Positions 56,501-64,000 of a DNA stretch of 64,000 nucleotides are shown here, piece after piece; the first letter of the stretch is position 1, and every line of letters starts with the position of its first letter. This stretch comes from Owenia fusiformis (lineage: Eukaryota; Annelida; Polychaeta; Sabellida; Oweniidae), in NCBI GenBank assembly GCA_903813345.2, contig CAIIXF020000004.1, positions 22,817,985 through 22,881,984 of the forward strand. The letters run 5' to 3'. The translations under genes were made by a program, and so were the position numbers. A model generated the notes under the pieces. The model did not search any database. It worked only from the letters and a program-made list of their open reading frames with translations, and was not told the DNA's origin.

Positions 56501-59500
56501 TTGGATAACATGTGAAAATGAAAACGGTATTTTTGTAATCAGTGGTAAAATATGATATTTTTGACAAATTTTCACTTAACCATAGCATACGGTTTTTTAG
56601 CCATGACATACGACGTCGTATGCGATGGTTAATGGATTTTTGCTACTTCAGACTCAAAACGAGGCTAAGTGTCAACATCCCCGGATCGTTTGGAAAATTC
56701 GAATTAAATGACTTAATTTCCGACAATTCTGATGATGACTTTAACTATGGAATAAAAAGAACATCCTATGATTTACTCGTGATATGATTTTAATCCACTC
56801 ATGGATATTGATATCTGCACTCTCTCGCTACGCTCGCTCATGCAGATATCATATCCATTCGTGGATAAAAATCATATCACTCATAAATCATAGGATATCC
56901 TCTATTTATCCCATAGTTAGCATAATATTCATAGGAATAAAAACGGTATTTTTGAAATCAGTGGTAAAATATGATATTTTTTGACAAATTTTCACTTAAC
57001 CATTGCATACGGTGTTTAAGCCATGACATACGGCGCTGTATGCCATGAATTATGGATTTTAGCTACTTCAGACTCAAAACGAGGCTAAGTGTCAACATCG
57101 CCGGATCGTTTGGAAAATTTGAATTCAATCACTTAATAACTGACGATTATGATGATGACTTTTACCACGGGTGTTAAGCCACGATAATACCATGAGCACA
57201 TGCTTTGAGGATTCGCGTTGTTTGAACCTACCGCCGAGCTCACTTATACATTGAGCCCCGTTACACAGTCTTGATACCGCCGAGCAAAGCTCATTGCATC
57301 ATCGGGTCTGCTTTACCCCCGTGTTTTACTATGGAATAAAAAGAACATCCTATGATTTATGGGTGATATAATTTTAATCCACTCATGGATAAATTGATAT
57401 CTGCACTCTCTCGCTACACTCGGTCGTGCAGATCCATTCGTGGATAAAAATCATATCACCCATAAATCATAGGATATCCTCTATATATATCATACCAAAT
57501 ATCATATCATGTATAATACCAGATATAATATATATTTATAATGTAATGTATCATCGGATCATATTATTTATAATATTATATATATTTATTAATATAATCT
57601 TATCTCAAAACTAAAAAGATTTCATCCGGGCTCTGAAAGGTCCATGTGCAGTATGGCAAGTGATTTGAGGCGATCATATCTTTCACCATGAGTACTTTCT
57701 AGGCATAAATACAGTGTTTTTTTATAAAAAATAATATGTTTTAATTCAAGAAAAGTACCCATGATGATAAAAATATCAATCAAACAATTCGAAAAATTAT
57801 GAATAGGGACCCCATGTCAACAGTTTTTATCAAAATGTTGAACCCATTTACTCAAAAGAGGATCTCCTTTTTCTGATTTTTATTTCATCTCAAGTAGAGT
57901 GGTATTGAAAGTCTAGTTTTGAAGATATCAATTTTCGATGACCAAAATTATGCTGAAAACAATGGATACCACGAGTTTTGCCTATGGGAAAATAATATGG
58001 GATATGTGGTTTTTTACTTTTACACACTTCAATGCCAATCCCCTTTTCAGAAGTTGTTAATATAGTGTAGAAGATATTGTTAATTTGAGAAAAACAAGAT
58101 CCTCTTTTTAGAAGATAAGCCAACATTTTTTAAAATGCCAAGGTGGGGTCCTTAACCATAATTTTTCAGAGAGTTGGACAGATATTTAACTATCACGGGG
58201 ACTTCACTTGAAAGAATATTGTTTTAATAAAAACCACTGTATTTATGGATAGAAAGTACTCATAGTGAAAGATATGACCTTTTAAAATCACTTGCCATAC
58301 TGCACATGGACCTTTCCAATTTCTGTTTATTAGGACTTTAGGTCGGTTAAAATATATGCATCACAACATATAGGCAATTAAATCATATTCCCATCATTCA
58401 GCAGTCTTCTGAACGAATGTGGTAAAGAAAAAATATTTATTATAGGAACCGGGACCAAAGCTGGAGATCCGATAGAAGCAAAGAGCATAGGATTGGCGAT
58501 AGCAACAAAACGTCCTAAAGAATTCGGTCCCTGTCCCGTTGGGTCAGTAAAAACGAATATTGGGCATACAGAATCAGCAGCCGGGGTAGCAGGTCTTATA
58601 AAGATTTTACTCATGATGGCACACGACCAGATTGCACCTTCCATTATTTTCAATAGACAAAACCCAAAGATTGACTTTGAAAAGTTAAACATAAGATTGC
58701 CGAAAGAGACTGAGGCTTGGTCCAAACATCCTGAAAAACCACGACTAGCCTCGCTCAATTGCTATGGATTTGGAGGAACAAACTCTTTTGGAATAGTCCA
58801 ACAGCACTCGCAAGATGAGACACCAACTTGTGAAATGCGCACAAAGGTGATAGTTGTCATTTCAGCTAACAACGCGTTATCTCTGAAAGAATCAACAAAA
58901 GACTTGTTGACAAGTTTAGAGACAGTTGAAATAGAACTTAAGCAGCTTGCATACACTTCGACTGTCAGACGAACGCACTATGATAGGAGGATCGCTATAG
59001 TCGGTGCCGACATTGCAGAGATAAAGAAAGGACTAGAAGTACATCTAGATACTATTGATACAAAGCAGAAACAAAAGGAAAAGCTTCAAACAATATTTGT
59101 ATTTTGTGGGATGGGGACTCATTGGCTTAGTATGGGTGTTGAGATGCTTACAAACCATGTTAAGAGTGCTTTCTCACAGACTCTAATTAGCGTCGATGAA
59201 CATATCTCAAAGAGCGAAGGATGGTCATTGATCGACAAGTTAAAAACTCAAAGTGATTTATCCGACCCTTCTGTAGGCCAACCTGCAATATTTGCGATAG
59301 AAGTGGCTCTTGCACGACAGTGGATTGAGTGGGGCATTAAACCAACCTGTATTATAGGTCACTCTGTGGGAGAAGTAGCAGCATGCTGTGTTGCTGGAAA
59401 ACTATCTCTGAAAAATGCAACCGATGTAGTGGTAGCACGTGGGAAATGCATCCAGGAAGCGAGTGGAGGGAGCATGCTTGTTGTGAGCAACTTTGACATC

Positions 59501-62500
59501 ACGCGTATCAAACAAGAGGCCGATACTTTCGATGTAGAGATTGCTGCAATAAATAGTCAAACATCGTGTACACTGTCCGGATCTAAAAAGAACATTACAG
59601 CAATGCTCGATCATCTCAATGATGTAAAACAGGCAGAAGGCATCAATATATTCCTACGAGAGCTAGACGTATCGGTTGCCTACCATAGTAGATTCATGGA
59701 TCCTATCTTGGGAAAACTGAAGACTGAATTGAACCACCTCAGTCTGCATCCTCCATTGATTGAACTACATAAGCCGCATTTCATATCATCGGTCACTGGT
59801 GTACCTGCAACGGGAAGTGATTATAATACGGTTGAGTACTGGTTGCGAAATGTAAGGCAGACAGTCTTGTTCAGGGATGCCATGGAAACAGCGATTGATA
59901 GCTCGTGCCATAACATAATTCTAGAGGTCGGACCACGACCAGCATTGAGGAAAAATATAAAAGACATCGTCGGAAAATATCCTCATACAATTTTGCCATC
60001 ATTCAAACAGAACGAAGAATGGTCCTGCCTGATAGCTTCCCTAGGGCAATTGTATGAACAGGGTTTGGACGTAGATTGGAATAAGGTTTTCCTCGTAAAG
60101 TATACACCAATTCCATTCCCAAGGTATCAATTCAAACGTAATCATTTGAAATATTACCCAGATGAGGCAGAAATTCTGTACAAAACCGGAGATGTTGGAA
60201 ATGTTGGTATATTACAAACACATCCCTTCATAAAAAGCTGCCTTGATGAAGGACATTTTGTATGTGATGTAAAGAGAAACACAATGCCATTTGTATTCGA
60301 CCATAAATCATCAAATAGGATATTAATTCCTGGTGCAACATACGCAGAACTAGGCATGAGCTGCTCCATGATGTGTAACAAGCGACTGGCTCTTTCTGAA
60401 TGTGCGTCAACTTTCATTCAGTTCATCAGTCCATGTACGCTGGAAAGCGACAACTCTACGAGGAAACTAGACATACGCATTTCCAACGAGAAAAGCAATA
60501 TCACAGAATTTACAATCAGTTCTGAAAAAACGACCCATGCAACTGGCTCAACGACAATTTTCGAAAGTTATACAGGTGAAACAAGCATTGACGTTAAGCA
60601 GATTGAAGCCAGATGTCCAACTGAGAAAGATGGAACTGTCATGTATAAACAATTAGAGAAATTTAAGTTTACTTATGGCCCTAGTCTGCAGGGAATAAAA
60701 AGCTACAAAACTAATGGCAAAGAGTGGCTCTTGAGGTTTTCAACTCCAAAATCGATCGTCGAAGAGAAAGACAGGATGCTCATTCACCCGTCAGTCCTGG
60801 ACAACATCCTCCAAGCTCTTGCCCTTGTTCCAGTAGATGGGGCCATTGCATTTCCGTTTGAACTCGGAAAATTGACAGTTCGAAAAAGCATACCTTCTGA
60901 TGCTTTGATCTACATAAGATCAGAATCGACCCAAAGAGATTGTATCATCTGTCATGCAGCATTGCTGACAAACACTGGTGAAGTCATAGTTGAATGCAAG
61001 AACATAATATTGCGTTTGCTTACGGGAGAGAAGATCTTGCACCAACCTGATGTTTCATACAGTATACATTGGGAGAAATTGCAGACTGTTAGTCACCTTG
61101 GAAATATGTCCAACTCAAAGAAATGTCTTATTCTGGAAGATACAAATGGAATATTGAAGAAGCTACGGCCGTTTGTCAATACAGAATCGACATTCATCTC
61201 TCCCCCTACAGTGGACTCTTACGAAGACTTCATAGGAAGAAATCTTTCCTTAGAAAACATACTGAGATGTCACACTGACACCTTGGGCGATTATGAATTA
61301 GTTATATTTGCCTGGGGAATTCCTGAGATAGAAGACATTGATATTCAATCTAGGATGGTTCAAGTTGAAACACCTATTTTGTTTGCATGTTCAGCACTGA
61401 GACAACTCGTCCAATGTATTCATAGAGTGTCTTCTAAGACGCCTCTATATATCGTAACAAAAGGTTCGCAGGTTTTTCACGATATCGGATCACCTATTGA
61501 TCTCTGTGGCAGCTCTATTTGGGCTATGACTCGAGCATTTGCAAGGGAGAGAGTCTTTGATCACCTTTTTCTGATAGACTTTTCAACTGGTTGTAACTCA
61601 GAAGTTGAAAACTTGGTGCATCATATATACCGAACCCCTGACCATCCTGAATTGGTATTTAAAGCTGATGAGGTCTATACAAACCAGATCAAACCGTACG
61701 TTAGTCGCTCAACTGACCATCGATTAGCCATCTCAGAAAGCAATAATACCAATGGAGTACTTGTATCAGCTGCACCGGCGGCAATAACTGATCCATCTTT
61801 TATTATAATGAATAGAGATGCTCCAACTGAACCTAGAAAATCAGAATGCCTTGTACATATTGACACGTTTAGGGTATGTAGAAATGATTTGGTTCAGCTA
61901 GACAATTCAGAAAGCAATGCCCTTGATGTCGAACCCTGGGGGGTGACATCTCACAAATATGGTTACCCCATAAGGACAGTTGATTTCGTTGGCCGTGCCC
62001 AAATTCAAAACAAAAAAAGAATTGAAAAGGTCCTTGTGTGTTATCCTCATGTAGTTCAAAGGAATGTGGTTGTTCCTAAGAAATGTGTTGTCCCTTTGAG
62101 CAACATTCCGATTTTTGCAAAATCGACTTGCATGTCACTGTGTGTCATTGGTTGGGAAATTATCGTTAACCATCTTAAAATGAAAATTTCAGCCATTTAC
62201 ATGTGTGGATTTGAACAACACAAAGACCTCGGTCACGTTCTACGGAGTCTTCTTGAAGCATCTCGTATACAAATTGTAAAGGATATCGAAAAGTCAAGTC
62301 ATGTAATTATTCTCGTTGACGACAAACTTTCCAAAGAAGACATTCAAAAGATGCGAATGGCTGAAACACTGAGGCAAATCGTTGTTATAGAAACAATAAA
62401 TTCAACCAAATACAGTAACGTTGTTTGCCAGTCTCTCAGCCATAAGTCAGATATATCCATTTTACAAACACTACTGGTGCTCAGTCCATACAACTTACAG

Positions 62501-64000
62501 CGAAACCTTGGAAAAGTCATTGATTGGATAAAATCTGTAAAACCGATTCTGAGTAGACTTCAAGTCCACCAACTTACAGAATCATCAGATTTCAATGCCC
62601 TCAATGATCGTGATGCTGACAATGAAGCCATTTATGTCTGTAACTTAAAACAACGTCTCCGCGAGGATGGATTATCGGGGAAGCATTGTCTCAGAGGAAA
62701 ATGGCGAAGTAATTCAGAGAACAACACACTTGGAGAACTGAACGGAGACGTTTATTCAATTCAAGAATGTACAAAGTCATTTGAACAGTTGCCACGAAGT
62801 TGCGATAACAATAACCCAGTGATTGGCAATTCAGTGAGTCAATGTTTCCCGGTTTATGTTGGACAAGAGTATTTATTTAGACCAGATGCAGCTTACATCC
62901 ACGTGGGGGGCACAAGTGGCCTCACAGCAGAATTGATAAAACATATGGCAGAAAAGAGAGCTGGCTATCAGATTGTTCTGTCAAGGTCCGGTGGGAAGAA
63001 AACTGAGGAAATGATCAATATCGAACGTGAATTTGGTGTCAACATTATTACTCTTACTGCTGATGTCACCAAATTAGATACACTGCATATTGCGGTTGGG
63101 GATTTCAATCAACTTCACCCTGGAGTACCAATTAAGGGAATATTTAATGGAGCAGTCATTCTTGACGATGGACCCTTAGCGACTATGGACGAGACAAAGT
63201 TCCAAGGGCCGACAAAACCTAAAATACAAGGTTCGTGGAATCTCCACCTGTTGTCATTGGGTATGGATTTAGATTTCTTCGTGATGCATTCTTCAATGGC
63301 ATCAATATTTGGAAACCCTGGTCAGAGTAACTACTGTGCTGGTAATGGTTTTCAAGATGCCCTATCACTTTATAGACGGTATCATGGATACCCTTCTTTG
63401 ACAATCAATTGGGGAGCTTTGGATTTAGGAATTCTGAAGAGCAATTTGAGGGCTCAGAGCGTACTCAAGAAAGATGGCATAAACATGTTAGATGCTAGAT
63501 GCATTGGCGAATGCTTTGACTTTGCACTGACGGCTAATCCCGAACAAATTTCTTTTGTGAATGCCAACTGGAAGACAATATTCAAATCAAGAAATATCAT
63601 GTTAGGAATTATTGGGAGAAGATTTGCCGATCTGATGAAAATCCATTCCCCGGAAACATATGAGATTCTCTCAAAAGGCGCTCAAGCAGAGGATGAAAGA
63701 GTCTCATTATCTGGTGATCTCACGAAAACAAGAGGTGTTCGTGGAAAGTTGAAGAATCTATTGGCAAAATTAGTGATGACTGATGAAGATCAGATGAACG
63801 ACTCGACGTCAATTGTAGAATTCGGTATAGATTCAATAGTTGTAGTTACTCTTCAGTCAGATATATCGAATACTTTTGGCGTAGATATTCCTATTGTGGA
63901 CCTACTGAGTGACACTACCACAATTTCATATCTAGTAAAGAAATTAGGTGGTGACTCTGAAGGTGACGAGACAGGTGATGAAGTTCAAATGTATGACTTG
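44233..64000 (+). CDS. type I polyketide synthase (animal), 6 exons, 3' end outside window
   Basis: Exons: 44233-44513, 48335-48495, 50415-50615, 54092-54273, 54434-54608 and 58446 to beyond 64000. All introns are GT..AG and the phases (2,1,1,0,1) join without a break over 2185 codons. Domain order: KS, AT, DH, KR structural half, degenerate ER, KR catalytic half, ACP; the frame is still open at the edge. The KS is of the bacterial/fungal-like PKS type rather than the animal fatty-acid-synthase type. It should act in the cytosol as an iterative synthase using malonyl-CoA and NADPH. The product is unknown; related invertebrate enzymes make pigments and other lipid-like compounds. The start could also be the Met at 44305, just before the KS core. 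Confidence 0.93.
44600..46858 (+). pseudogene. 5'-truncated LINE (non-LTR retrotransposon) in PKS intron 1
   Basis: The RT core is visible at 44778-45045 with [14 protein letters not shown] and [10 protein letters not shown], then [10 protein letters not shown] at about 45105-45135. After a MITE it resumes ([13 protein letters not shown], 45770-45815) and ends with a C-terminal zinc-like motif ([17 protein letters not shown], 46400-46450). The tail is an (AAAT)n run at 46838-46858. Frame breaks separate the pieces, so it is dead. It lies in the same direction as the host gene. Confidence 0.85.
45198..45687. mobile_element. MITE inserted in the LINE
   Basis: Inverted ends GGCTTTCAATTAGAAGGGTA and the complement of GGCTTTCAACTAGAAGGGTA, with ATG just outside both sides. 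A 50 bp module inside it (CGAGTATTGCATTGTGGGTAA, then TTATTCAAGAACACATTCC) recurs inverted at 47158-47205. Confidence 0.8.
46859..47617. other. intronic non-coding sequence
   Basis: AT-rich. It contains the inverted 50 bp module (47158-47205) shared with the MITE above and several TTCAAA/TTCGAA words. No gene. Confidence 0.4.
47618..47922. mobile_element. 305 bp MITE, 9 bp target duplication (Mutator-like)
   Basis: The ends are perfect 20 bp inverted repeats (CAAGGAGGATTGGCTCCCAG), and AATAGACAT stands outside both sides (47609-47617 and 47923-47931). A 9 bp duplication is typical of Mutator-like elements. The minus-strand ORFs at 47754-48164 run through it and are not genes. Confidence 0.9.
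48335..48495 (+). other. PKS exon 2: KS
   Basis: It encodes [36 protein letters not shown], the KS region with the DPQ(H/Q)R motif. It ends ATATAG/GTAAGG in phase 1. Confidence 0.9.
48496..50414 (+). other. PKS intron 2
   Basis: It contains the CTT/CCT microsatellite at 49050-49305; otherwise AT-rich with no gene. It ends TTTGAAG before exon 3, a weak pyrimidine tract, but the phase and homology support the site. Confidence 0.8.
49050..49305. repeat. polypyrimidine microsatellite (CTT)n, (CCT)n
   Basis: Nearly pure pyrimidine on the plus strand, mainly CTT with a CCT block at 49254-49290. The long ORFs in all frames (poly-Ser, poly-Phe, poly-Arg) are artefacts. Such tracts can form triplex DNA. 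Confidence 0.95.
50415..50615 (+). other. PKS exon 3: KS active-site cysteine
   Basis: It encodes SMNDDYRGV and then [13 protein letters not shown]; the nucleophile Cys codon is at 50564-50566. It ends GGCAG/GTATAC. Confidence 0.92.
50724..50823. mobile_element. 100 bp palindromic element with TTAA ends
   Basis: TTAAGGCCAGGGTGCATG pairs with CATGCACCCTGACCTTAA; the arms are about 33 bases around a short loop. Possibly a piggyBac-type miniature element. Confidence 0.8.
51603..51731. mobile_element. small foldback element
   Basis: The arms GCCTTGGTCACATTTGCTCC and the exact complement GGAGCAAATGTGACCAAGGC are separated by about 75 bases that contain a GC-rich patch (CCGGCCTCCGCCC). Confidence 0.8.
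52032..52828. mobile_element. ~800 bp foldback transposon with ~240 bp arms
   Basis: The left arm (GGTTAACTGTTAAAAATAA.. onward to about 52285) is mirrored by 52570-52806 with few mismatches; the inverted similarity extends further out to about 52032 and 52828. In the unpaired middle, 52347-52384 matches the start of the 469 bp repeats at 7885 and 9144. No transposase. Confidence 0.85.
53060..53250 (-). repeat. tRNA-derived SINE
   Basis: On the minus strand an A-box-like TGGCTCAGAGG (near 53235) and a B box GGTTCGATTCC (near 53180) are spaced as in a tRNA, with GGCCCCGGGTTCGATTCCCGG intact. The rest of the cloverleaf is poor, and an unrelated tail follows. This suits a SINE head rather than a tRNA gene. 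Confidence 0.65.
53272..54036. other. intronic non-coding sequence
   Basis: No gene or repeat that I can support. Confidence 0.4.
54092..54273 (+). other. PKS exon 4: KS
   Basis: It encodes [16 protein letters not shown] and [17 protein letters not shown], both conserved KS segments. It ends GAACAG/GTACGT in phase 0. Confidence 0.92.
54434..54608 (+). other. PKS exon 5: KS first histidine
   Basis: It encodes the INSDG region and ends in VEAH; the His codon at 54605-54607 belongs to the EAHGTGT motif, which is completed by exon 6. The donor is CATG/GTGAGT, phase 1. It is preceded by a short intron (54274-54433). Confidence 0.92.
54670..55025. repeat. double hairpin element close to exon 5
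   Basis: The first hairpin, 54670-54805: AATAATAGTACAATAACGTCA pairs with TGACGTTATTACTATTATT, and inside it GGACCGAGGGCC/GGCCCAAGGTCC. The second arm pair is ATTATTACCAC (54793) with GTGGTAATAAT (55012). Possibly one foldback element. The stretch 55026-55916 shows nothing recognisable. Confidence 0.7.
55917..56482. other. intronic AT-rich sequence with TATCA-type runs
   Basis: The segment 56330-56475 is a degenerate run of CATATCATAC-like words. The ORF at 55917-56303 has no motif, and I do not call it a gene. Confidence 0.5.
56483..57480. repeat. two ~440 bp direct repeats with terminal hairpins
   Basis: Copy A (56483-56920) and copy B (56921-57480) share CATAGTTAGCATRATATTCAT, TTGACAAATTTTCACTTAACC, CTTCAGACTCAAAACGAGGC and a hairpin (ATCCTATGATTTA..TAAATCATAGGAT). 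Copy B carries a 158 bp MITE. The loop of each hairpin holds the word TCTCGCTACGCTCG or a variant. Confidence 0.85.
57166..57323. mobile_element. 158 bp MITE in repeat copy B
   Basis: It is absent from copy A at the same place, so its limits are clear. The ends are CACGGGTGTTAAGC and the complement of CACGGGGGTAAAGC, with TTTTAC on both outer sides (57160-57165 and 57324-57329). Confidence 0.9.
57636..58315. mobile_element. MITE with AAAGGTCCATGTGCAG ends, copy 2
   Basis: Inverted ends AAAGGTCCATGTGCAGTATG and the complement; the interior shares GGTGGGGTCC..TTTTTCAGAGAGTTGGA and TTTCAGAAGTTGTTAATATAG with the 24651-25025 element. The ORF at 57890-58126 is not a gene. It ends 130 bp before PKS exon 6. 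Confidence 0.85.
58446..58800 (+). other. PKS exon 6, KS end (KTNIGH histidine)
   Basis: It completes [12 protein letters not shown] and carries [13 protein letters not shown]; the third catalytic residue (His, 58565-58567) is present, so the Cys-His-His triad is complete. It ends with the [14 protein letters not shown] closing motif. Confidence 0.93.
59099..60010 (+). other. PKS acyltransferase domain
   Basis: [14 protein letters not shown] opens the domain. The nucleophile Ser is in GHSVGEVAA (codon 59363-59365), the Arg in VARGKCI, and the partner His in [10 protein letters not shown]. Loading of malonyl or methylmalonyl cannot be decided from the AYHS signature alone. It closes with [13 protein letters not shown]. 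Confidence 0.92.
60205..61030 (+). other. PKS dehydratase domain
   Basis: A double hot-dog fold. The catalytic His is in [13 protein letters not shown] (codon 60302-60304), where the usual H-x-x-x-G has N instead of G. The catalytic Asp is in [12 protein letters not shown] (codon 60800-60802), with YGPSLQGI before it. Both key residues are present, so it is probably active. Confidence 0.85.
61050..61700 (+). other. PKS ketoreductase structural half
   Basis: It contains [11 protein letters not shown] and [13 protein letters not shown], as in the non-catalytic half of split KR domains, which precedes the ER in fully organised modules. There is no NADPH-binding glycine motif here, as expected for this half. 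Confidence 0.7.
61790..62610 (+). other. PKS enoylreductase-like region, degenerate
   Basis: It occupies the ER slot between the KR halves. An ER-like start (EPWGV..VDFVGRA) and a [15 protein letters not shown] segment are traceable, but the NADPH-binding GGVG-type loop is absent (the position reads [14 protein letters not shown]). It is probably inactive, leaving double bonds in the product. Confidence 0.6.
62870..63560 (+). other. PKS ketoreductase catalytic half
   Basis: The NADPH loop is VGGTSGL (62903-62923). The catalytic residues are Ser in HSSMAS (63293-63295), Tyr in GQSNYCAGN (63332-63334) and the Asn of the same motif (63344-63346); a Lys upstream is in PKIQGSW. It should reduce the beta-keto group. 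Confidence 0.9.
63740..63945 (+). other. PKS acyl carrier protein domain
   Basis: The phosphopantetheine site is FGIDSIVVV, with the Ser codon at 63833-63835. The domain closes with a short acidic linker ([11 protein letters not shown]). The frame runs on past 64000, so a release domain (thioesterase, reductase or other) or a second module may follow. Confidence 0.9.

Larger units (their letters stand above)
54609..58445 (+). other. PKS intron 5 (3.8 kb)
   Basis: It contains hairpins at 54670-55025, a duplicated ~440 bp repeat (56483-57480) with a MITE in the second copy, and a MITE at 57636-58315. It ends TATTATAG before exon 6. Confidence 0.85.

Overview
This window comes from the genome of an animal, most likely a marine invertebrate (lophotrochozoan or ambulacrarian; the sequence does not settle which). 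The DNA is AT-rich, genes have GT..AG introns, most of the length is transposons and foldback repeats, and the one clear host-type gene is an animal type I polyketide synthase (PKS). There are no operons or CRISPR arrays.

Layout. 1-4276: an LTR retrotransposon on the minus strand that keeps only a Gag gene between two nearly identical 1.3 kb LTRs; the left LTR is cut by the window edge. 4277-7600: decayed minus-strand ORFs, namely a gag-like protein split by a 331 bp MITE and an SGNH-hydrolase ORF, with a 183 bp satellite between them. 7885-9612: two identical 469 bp repeats around a 790 bp core, bordered by ATAA on both sides. 9617-14295: non-coding repeats. 14296-20409: a Crypton (tyrosine recombinase) gene on the minus strand with three exons visible, broken by at least four insertions, one apparently a deleted copy of itself in inverted orientation. 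20410-21400: a LINE 3' fragment cut by a MITE. 21450-22730: a minisatellite. 22953-24163: a 1.2 kb palindrome. 24811-38341: a tandem duplication of about 6.77 kb that includes the 3' half of a Ty3/Gypsy element. 34337-42805: the complete Gypsy element, with identical 256 bp LTRs, an ATAA target duplication and a tRNA-Ser-like primer site.

44233-64000: the PKS gene on the plus strand, running off the right edge. Five short exons and the start of a sixth encode the ketosynthase. The sixth exon, at least 5.5 kb without an intron, continues through acyltransferase, dehydratase, KR structural half, degenerate enoylreductase, ketoreductase and acyl carrier protein. All splice phases agree over 2185 codons, and the catalytic residues of KS, AT, DH, KR and ACP are present. 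Its large introns hold a LINE, MITEs, hairpins, a tRNA-derived SINE and a CTT microsatellite.

The PKS would build a reduced or partly reduced polyketide from malonyl-type units: KS condenses, AT loads, KR and DH process the beta-carbon, the ER looks dead, and ACP carries the chain. The rest of the window is mobile DNA at various ages, from a Gypsy copy with identical LTRs to old nested fragments.
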